DNA of 64,000 nucleotides from an uncultured Mycobacterium sp. (GTDB taxonomy: Bacteria > Actinomycetota > Actinomycetes > Mycobacteriales > Mycobacteriaceae), in contig FLQS01000001.1 in NCBI GenBank assembly GCA_900078375.1, positions 277,319 to 341,318 on the forward strand. The letters are read 5' to 3'. Below the pieces are notes generated by a model that worked only from the letters and a program-made list of their open reading frames with translations, did not search any database and had not been told where the DNA came from. Position 1 is the first letter of the stretch, and every line of letters begins with the position of its first letter. A program made the position numbers and the translations under genes. This document shows, in pieces, positions 59,484 through 64,000 of this stretch.

Positions 59484-60148
59484 GGCTCGACGCCTTTGCG
59501 CTCGTCGATCACGAACATGACCAGCGTGACGAACAGGACGCCGGCCGGCAGCCAGATCGCGCGCACGCCCCACGCGTGGGTGGCGAACGCGCCGACCAGT
59601 GCGCCACCGGTGAAGAACAGTGTGAGCGCGGCGTAGATGTGGAAGGCGCGGCGCGCCGTCGCATCGTGGTCCACGAACCCGGTATAGCCCGATTCCACGA
59701 GTCGCATCAGGTTTCCGGTGGTGGCCACCGGCAGGTATACGAAATCCCCGATATTGCGGAACAGCCCGATCTGCATTGCCGCGACGAATGAGATCGGGAC
59801 GGTCACGTAGGTGTGGGCCACGGTGGTCGGTACGAAGCCGATCACGAACAGCACGATGGCCTGCAACAGCATGGTCCAGCGCAACGGATGCTTCAGGTAG
59901 CGCTCCACCCGGCCCGACTTCAGATGCGACGCCAGCCCGACCCCGGCGATGAACGCCAGCAGCGGCCAGACGTGAGCCAGTGCGCTGGTCAGTTTGCCCT
60001 GACTCATGTTGAGCGCGAAGAAGATGACGTTGGCCGTCTGCACATTGGCGAACACTCCGCCGCGGGCCAGGTAGGTGTATGCGTCGAGAAACCCGTTGGC
60101 CAAGGTGAGCAACAGGCCGAACCGCAGCGTCGTCGAGGTGCGCGTCAT
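59480..60148 (-). CDS. DUF1275 (YoaK/UPF0700) membrane protein
   Basis: The 222-aa protein has six predicted membrane helices with the family motifs LTLANGFLDAYTYLARGGVFANVQTANVIFFAL and PVATTGNLMRLVES. DUF1275 members are uncharacterised, though some are linked to small-solute movement. ATG 60148 is used. The gene overlaps the PLP-enzyme gene by four bases, so the two may act together, for example import and conversion of a small compound; this is an inference. It is divergent from cyp124 by 70 bp. Confidence 0.87.
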   Translation of the reverse strand: MTRTSTTLRFGLLLTLANGFLDAYTYLARGGVFANVQTANVIFFALNMSQGKLTSALAHVWPLLAFIAGVGLASHLKSGRVERYLKHPLRWTMLLQAIVLFVIGFVPTTVAHTYVTVPISFVAAMQIGLFRNIGDFVYLPVATTGNLMRLVESGYTGFVDHDATARRAFHIYAALTLFFTGGALVGAFATHAWGVRAIWLPAGVLFVTLVMFVIDERKGVEP

Positions 60149-60218
60149 CGTGTCAGTCAGCTTGCCTGAATCCGGAAATGATCACGACCGTGGGCGGCGA
60201 GACTCTACTGTCGTCGGC

Positions 60219-61493
60219 ATGGGCATCGCCACGCGCGTCAACGGTCAGACGCCTCCCGAGATTGCACTCGACGACATCAATCTGGGAACTTTCGAGTTCT
60301 GGATGCAAGACGACGCGCTCCGCGACGGCGCGTTCGCGACCTTGCGTCGAGAGGCCCCGATCAAGTTCTTCAACGAGGTCGAGATGGAGGGGGTGCCGCA
60401 CGGCGAAGGCCACTGGGCGCTGACGAAGCTCGACGACGTCTTCTACGCCAGCCGACACCCCGAGATTTTCAGCTCCTACCCCAACATCACCATCGGCGAT
60501 CAGATCCCCGAGGTCGCCGAATACTTCGGCTCGATGATCGCCCTGGACGATCCGCGGCACTCCCGGTTGCGCAACATCGTCCGCAGCGCATTCACCCCCA
60601 GGGTGGTGGCCCGCACCGAAGAGTCGGTGCGCGACCGCGCCGAGCAGCTGGTGTCGGCGATGCTCGCCAACCATCCCGACGGCAACGCCGAACTGGTGTC
60701 CGAGCTGTCCGGGCCGCTGCCGCTGCAGGTGATCTGCGACATGATGGGCATTCCGGAAGAGGACCACGACCGGATCTTCGGATGGACCAACATCATCCTC
60801 GGCTTTGGTGACCCCGACCTGACCACGGATTTCGACGAATTCCTCAAGGTGGCCTTCGACATCGGCGCCTTCGCGACGGCGCTGGCCGAGGACCGCAGGA
60901 TCAATCCCCGCGACGACCTGACCACCGCGCTGGTGGCGGCCGAGGTCGACGGCGAGCGACTGACGTCTGCCGAGATCGCCTCGTTTTTCATCCTGCTGGC
61001 CGTCGCCGGCAACGAGACCACCCGCAACGCGATCAGCCACGGTGTTCTGGCGTTGACCCGCTACCCCGAGCAGCGCCGCATCTGGTGGAACGATTTCGAG
61101 GCCGTCACCGACACCGCTGTCGAGGAGGTGGTGCGGTGGGCATCACCGGTGATCTACATGCGCCGCACCGTCACTCGCGACATCGAGCTGTCCGGAGTCA
61201 AGATGGCCGAGGGCGACAAGGTCACCATGTGGTACGCCTCGGCCAACCGCGACGAAGAGAAGTTCATTGACCCGTGGCTCTTCGATGTGACCCGCACACC
61301 GAACCACCACGTCGGATTCGGCGGCGGCGGTGCGCACTTCTGCCTGGGCGCGAACCTGGCCCGCCGCGAGATCGCCGTGGTTTTCTCCGAACTGCACCGT
61401 CGCATACCGGACATCCAGGTGACCGAAGAGCCGGCGATGCTGCTCTCAGCGTTCATTCACGGGATCAAGCGGCTGCCGGTCAGCTGGGCGTAG
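60219..61493 (+). CDS. cyp124: CYP124-family omega-hydroxylase
   Basis: The 424-aa P450 follows CYP124A1 of M. tuberculosis (Rv2266) closely: GIATRVNGQTPPEIALDDINLGTFEFW, RDGAFATLRREAPI, ALTKLDDVFYASRHPEIFSSYPNITI, ILGFGDPDLTTDFDEF, and LSAFIHGIKRLPVSW. The heme Cys is residue 375 (GAHFCLGANLA) and the I-helix holds AGNETTRN. CYP124 omega-hydroxylates methyl-branched lipids, phytanic acid and cholesterol. The ATG at 60219 fits. cyp140 follows 48 bp on. No ferredoxin is adjacent. Confidence 0.93.
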   Translation: MGIATRVNGQTPPEIALDDINLGTFEFWMQDDALRDGAFATLRREAPIKFFNEVEMEGVPHGEGHWALTKLDDVFYASRHPEIFSSYPNITIGDQIPEVAEYFGSMIALDDPRHSRLRNIVRSAFTPRVVARTEESVRDRAEQLVSAMLANHPDGNAELVSELSGPLPLQVICDMMGIPEEDHDRIFGWTNIILGFGDPDLTTDFDEFLKVAFDIGAFATALAEDRRINPRDDLTTALVAAEVDGERLTSAEIASFFILLAVAGNETTRNAISHGVLALTRYPEQRRIWWNDFEAVTDTAVEEVVRWASPVIYMRRTVTRDIELSGVKMAEGDKVTMWYASANRDEEKFIDPWLFDVTRTPNHHVGFGGGGAHFCLGANLARREIAVVFSELHRRIPDIQVTEEPAMLLSAFIHGIKRLPVSWA

Positions 61494-61541
61494 GCCTGAG
61501 GTTGTGGCGCTGATGGTGCGGCGCTCGTAGCGTTGGTGAGC

Positions 61542-62870
61542 ATGAAGCAACGGCTGCACTGGCTCGCGATGCACGGAGTGGTCCGCGCGGGTGCCAATTT
61601 CGCCGCACGCCGCGGTGATCCGCAAGCCCGGATGGTGGCGGACCCGGCGGTGCGCGTCGACCCCGTCGCGTTCTACACCGAGCTGCGGCCGCGGGGACCG
61701 ATGATCCGCACCCGAGTCGGCTACATGACCGTCGACCACGCCGTGGCTCACGAGTTGTTGCGCTCCGACGACTTCCGGGTCATCGTGCTCGGGGCCAATC
61801 TGCCTGCTCCGGTGCGCTGGTTGGAGCGGCGCACCCGCGACGATCTGCTGCACCCGCTGCGCCCGCCCTCGTTGTTGGCGGTCGAGCCACCCGAGCACAC
61901 CCGCTACCGCAAGACCGTTTCGTCGGTATTCACCAGCCGCGCGGTGGCAGCGCTGCGCGATCGGGTCGAGGACAGCGCCGGGGAGCTGCTCGACGGACTG
62001 GCCGCCGGTCCTGGCGTGGTCGACATCGTCGAGCGGTACTGCTCGCAGCTACCGGTCGCGGTGATCGGCGACATCCTCGGCGTGCCGGACGCCGACCGGC
62101 CGCGCATTCTGGAGTTCGGTGAGCTCGCTGCGCCGAGTCTCGACGTCGGCCTGTCGTGGCCGCAATACCAGCGGGTGCAGCACGGCCTCGCCGGGTTCAA
62201 CCGATGGTTGTCGGCACACCTGCGTCACCTGCGTGACCAGCCGGGCGAGGACCTGATGAGCCAGCTGATCGCGGCATCCGAGGACGGTGCGCGTCTGAAC
62301 GAAGTGGAGCTGCAGGGCGTCGCCGGACTCGTGCTCGCGGCGGGATTCGAGACCACAGTGAACTTGCTGGGCAACGGAATTCGGCTGTTGCTGAACTCCC
62401 CCGACCAGCTCGCCCGGCTCGTGGGCGATCCGTCGCTGTGGCCGAACGCTGTCGAGGAGATCCTGCGGCTGGAATCGCCGGTGCAGCTGTCGGCGCGGGT
62501 GGCGCTGCGCGACACCGAGGTGGCGGGGACACCGGTGAAGGGCGGTGAGATGGTGGTGATCTATCTGGCTGCCGCCAACTGCGATCCCGCCGTGTTCGAT
62601 GACCCACACCGATTCGATGTGGGACGGCCCAATGCCGGTAAGCACCTGGCCTTTTCGGGCGGTAGGCATTTCTGCCTGGGGGCGGCGCTGGCGCGGGCCG
62701 AGGGTGAGGTCGGCCTGCGCCGGTTCTTCACTCATTTCCCGGAGGTGCAGCTGGCCGGGCTCGGCAGCCGCCGCGACACCCGGGTGCTGCGCGGTTGGGC
62801 CGAGCTACCGGTCAGCCTCGGCTCTCCTTCTTCGGAGCGCCCAAACCGACATCTCGCCGAGAAAGTGTGA
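61542..62870 (+). CDS. cyp140: CYP140-family cytochrome P450
   Basis: The 442-aa P450 starts MKQRLHWLAMHGVVRAG and matches CYP140A1 of M. tuberculosis (Rv1880c): WLERRTRDDLLHPLRPPSLLAVEPPEHTRYRKTVS, GFETTVNLLGNGIRLLL (I-helix), EEILRLESPVQLSARV and FSGGRHFCLGAALARAEGEVGL with Cys378. The substrate of CYP140 is not known. ATG 61542 is chosen over GTG 61536 because of the match. Pairing with cyp124 suggests co-transcription. Confidence 0.93.
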   Translation: MKQRLHWLAMHGVVRAGANFAARRGDPQARMVADPAVRVDPVAFYTELRPRGPMIRTRVGYMTVDHAVAHELLRSDDFRVIVLGANLPAPVRWLERRTRDDLLHPLRPPSLLAVEPPEHTRYRKTVSSVFTSRAVAALRDRVEDSAGELLDGLAAGPGVVDIVERYCSQLPVAVIGDILGVPDADRPRILEFGELAAPSLDVGLSWPQYQRVQHGLAGFNRWLSAHLRHLRDQPGEDLMSQLIAASEDGARLNEVELQGVAGLVLAAGFETTVNLLGNGIRLLLNSPDQLARLVGDPSLWPNAVEEILRLESPVQLSARVALRDTEVAGTPVKGGEMVVIYLAAANCDPAVFDDPHRFDVGRPNAGKHLAFSGGRHFCLGAALARAEGEVGLRRFFTHFPEVQLAGLGSRRDTRVLRGWAELPVSLGSPSSERPNRHLAEKV

Positions 62871-62904
62871 GTGGATCCCGGCGAAACGTCGAGTTCGGCG
62901 CGCG

Positions 62905-63267
62905 CTAGGTCTTGTGCTCGACCCGCGGATCGAGCGAATCGGCCTCTGACCACTTTTCGTCGAGCTCCTCGCGGCGGGTGCTCGCCACGTCGCGGTGCTT
63001 GGCGGCGTTCTCCTCGAGGCGGGCCGCTTCGGCGGCCTTGGCCTCGGCTTCGGCTTGTGCCGCACGGGCTTTGGCCGCGGTCTCGTCGGCCAGTGCCTCA
63101 CGGCGCTGCACCTTGACATTCTCCTGACGGACTTCCTCGCGGATCTCGTCAGCCTGCGCTGTTCGCCGGCTCATCTGGCGATTGCGGCCAACCCAGACCA
63201 GCGCAGCGATGACGATCAGCGCCGCGACTACGGCGATGACAATCCACACGACATTGTTCGTAGCCAT
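62905..63267 (-). CDS. Membrane-anchored coiled-coil protein
   Basis: The 120-aa protein has an N-terminal transmembrane helix (VVWIVIAVVAALIVIAALVWV) and a charged, Ala/Glu/Lys-rich cytosolic coiled coil (ADEIREEVRQENVKVQRREALADETAAKARAAQAEAEAKAAEAARLEEN). This is typical of scaffolding or envelope-linked actinobacterial proteins. ATG 63267 is preferred over 63279. No function known. The gap to the convergent cyp140 is 34 bp. Confidence 0.75.
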   Translation of the reverse strand: MATNNVVWIVIAVVAALIVIAALVWVGRNRQMSRRTAQADEIREEVRQENVKVQRREALADETAAKARAAQAEAEAKAAEAARLEENAAKHRDVASTRREELDEKWSEADSLDPRVEHKT

Positions 63268-63309
63268 CCTCGGCTCCATTTCATTGAGCGAGCCGCTGAT
63301 GCGGCATCG

Positions 63310-64000
63310 TCAATTAGCGGCGTTCCCGTCCGGGCCGTGGGTCAAACCGCCCAATGCCGTCAGCATGCCCGCGGCCGCGCGTGGCCAGGTGAAAGTTTCG
63401 GCCCGCCGTCGTGCGCAGAACCGCCGCTGGTGCTCGGGGCGATCCATGACACCGGCGACGGCCTGCGCGATCGCGCGCGGATCGTTGTCGGCGCACGCGC
63501 CGCTGTCAGAGCTCAGGATCTCGGTCAGCGCGGAGGTGCGCGACACGACTGCCGGGGTTCCGCACGCCAGCGCCTCGAGTGCCGCCAGGCCGAAAGTTTC
63601 ATGCGGGCCGGGCGCCAGCGCGACGTCGGCGGTGGCCAAGAGCGTTGCCACTGCGTTGCGGGACTCGATGAACCCGGTGAAGTCCACCGGCAACCGCGCG
63701 GCCTGCCGCTGCAACCGTGGCCGCATCGGTCCGTCCCCGGCGATCACCAAGCGGGCGTCGACTCCCGAATCGCGCAGGGCGGCAAGGGCATCGATGCTGC
63801 GGTCGGCGCGCTTCTCCACCGACAACCGGCCGCAGTGCACCAGCAGCAGCTGGCTGGGGGTGGCCCAGCGGCTGCGGGTGAGCGTGCAGAACCGATTGGG
63901 ATGAAACATGTCTAGGTCCACCCCCAGCGGCACCGTCATCACGTTTTCGGCACCGATGCGGTCGAACTCTTCACGGGCAAAGCTGGTGGTACACAGCACC
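63310..64000 (-). CDS. GT4-family glycosyltransferase, 5' end outside window
   Basis: The reverse strand is open from stop 63310 to the window edge (about 230 codons). The C-terminal half of a GT-B GT4 enzyme is seen: MTVPLGVDLDMFHP, LLVHCGRLSVEKRADRSIDAL, ARLVIAGDGPMRPRL, VDFTGFIE and the EX7E motif PGPHETFGLAALEALACGTPAVV. Mycobacterial relatives transfer mannose or other sugars from nucleotide or polyprenyl donors to lipids. Donor and acceptor cannot be set because the N-terminal half is missing. It is followed on the same strand by the coiled-coil gene. Confidence 0.85.
   Translation of the reverse strand, partial: VLCTTSFAREEFDRIGAENVMTVPLGVDLDMFHPNRFCTLTRSRWATPSQLLLVHCGRLSVEKRADRSIDALAALRDSGVDARLVIAGDGPMRPRLQRQAARLPVDFTGFIESRNAVATLLATADVALAPGPHETFGLAALEALACGTPAVVSRTSALTEILSSDSGACADNDPRAIAQAVAGVMDRPEHQRRFCARRRAETFTWPRAAAGMLTALGGLTHGPDGNAAN

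Noticed and set aside
62857-62910. CGCCGA...TCGGCG sequence after cyp140 as a fourth hairpin repeat copy
   Set aside because: Only a 6-bp inverted arm is seen and the internal TGGCGTG/CTCGCAC blocks are missing.

Overview
This window is chromosomal DNA from an actinobacterium, almost certainly a Mycobacterium (Mycolicibacterium-type, environmental or fast-growing). The evidence is high G+C, frequent GTG starts, dense ATGA/GTGA gene overlaps, and mycobacterial hallmark proteins: LpqH-type lipoprotein, CYP124, CYP125 and CYP140 P450s, LdtA-type L,D-transpeptidase, FdxA ferredoxin, a mycolate cyclopropane synthase, PepA-type serine protease, secreted chorismate mutase and many small secreted proteins. 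The species cannot be named from sequence alone. No rRNA, tRNA, CRISPR array, prophage or IS element was seen, and no gene-free stretch exceeds about 300 bases.

Layout. 1-4.8 kb: a truncated PAS protein, YaaA, a methyltransferase with a tiny coupled upstream ORF, a membrane protein with a degenerate GGDEF domain, a SnoaL-like protein and a ureohydrolase. 4.8-11.0 kb: a five-gene island with a CHAT-domain (caspase-like) protease translationally coupled to a TPR protein, two further coupled large proteins with no recognised domain, and a membrane-anchored protein on the opposite strand. This is the best candidate for an undescribed system. 11.1-12.6 kb: lpqH, then a 5'-truncated DUF559 nuclease-like gene bracketed by two 61-bp hairpin repeats. 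12.6-22.6 kb: amidohydrolase/AraC pair, phasin-like and secreted proteins, amidase, hydrolase, CinA, and a GNAT enzyme fused to a gyrase-like coiled coil. 22.9-31.1 kb: a secreted GH2 exo-glucosaminidase-like enzyme, an EamA-type permease, a PPOX protein and a three-gene FGGY kinase/FAD oxidoreductase operon.

31-46 kb: a patchwork of sterol- and xenobiotic-type oxidation genes. Three perfect matches to the KstR operator (TnnAACnnGTTnnA) lie upstream of an SDR/DapB-like divergent pair, a nitronate-monooxygenase-like gene and CYP125, suggesting that dispersed loci belong to one cholesterol regulon. In the same part lie a STAS and GAF-ANTAR signalling pair, a TetR-controlled SDR/P450/ferredoxin cassette with three copies of its likely operator, and a GntR regulator with a palindromic operator and a sterol-desaturase-family partner.

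46-64 kb: cell-envelope and housekeeping genes (LdtA, DUF7159-like membrane protein, FdxA with a DosR-like box, cyclopropane synthase, PepA, chorismate mutase, DUF4331, LLM oxidoreductase, Tat-exported polysaccharide deacetylase, SRPBCC, threonine-synthase-like enzyme, DUF1275), then adjacent cyp124 and cyp140 and a truncated GT4 glycosyltransferase at the right edge.
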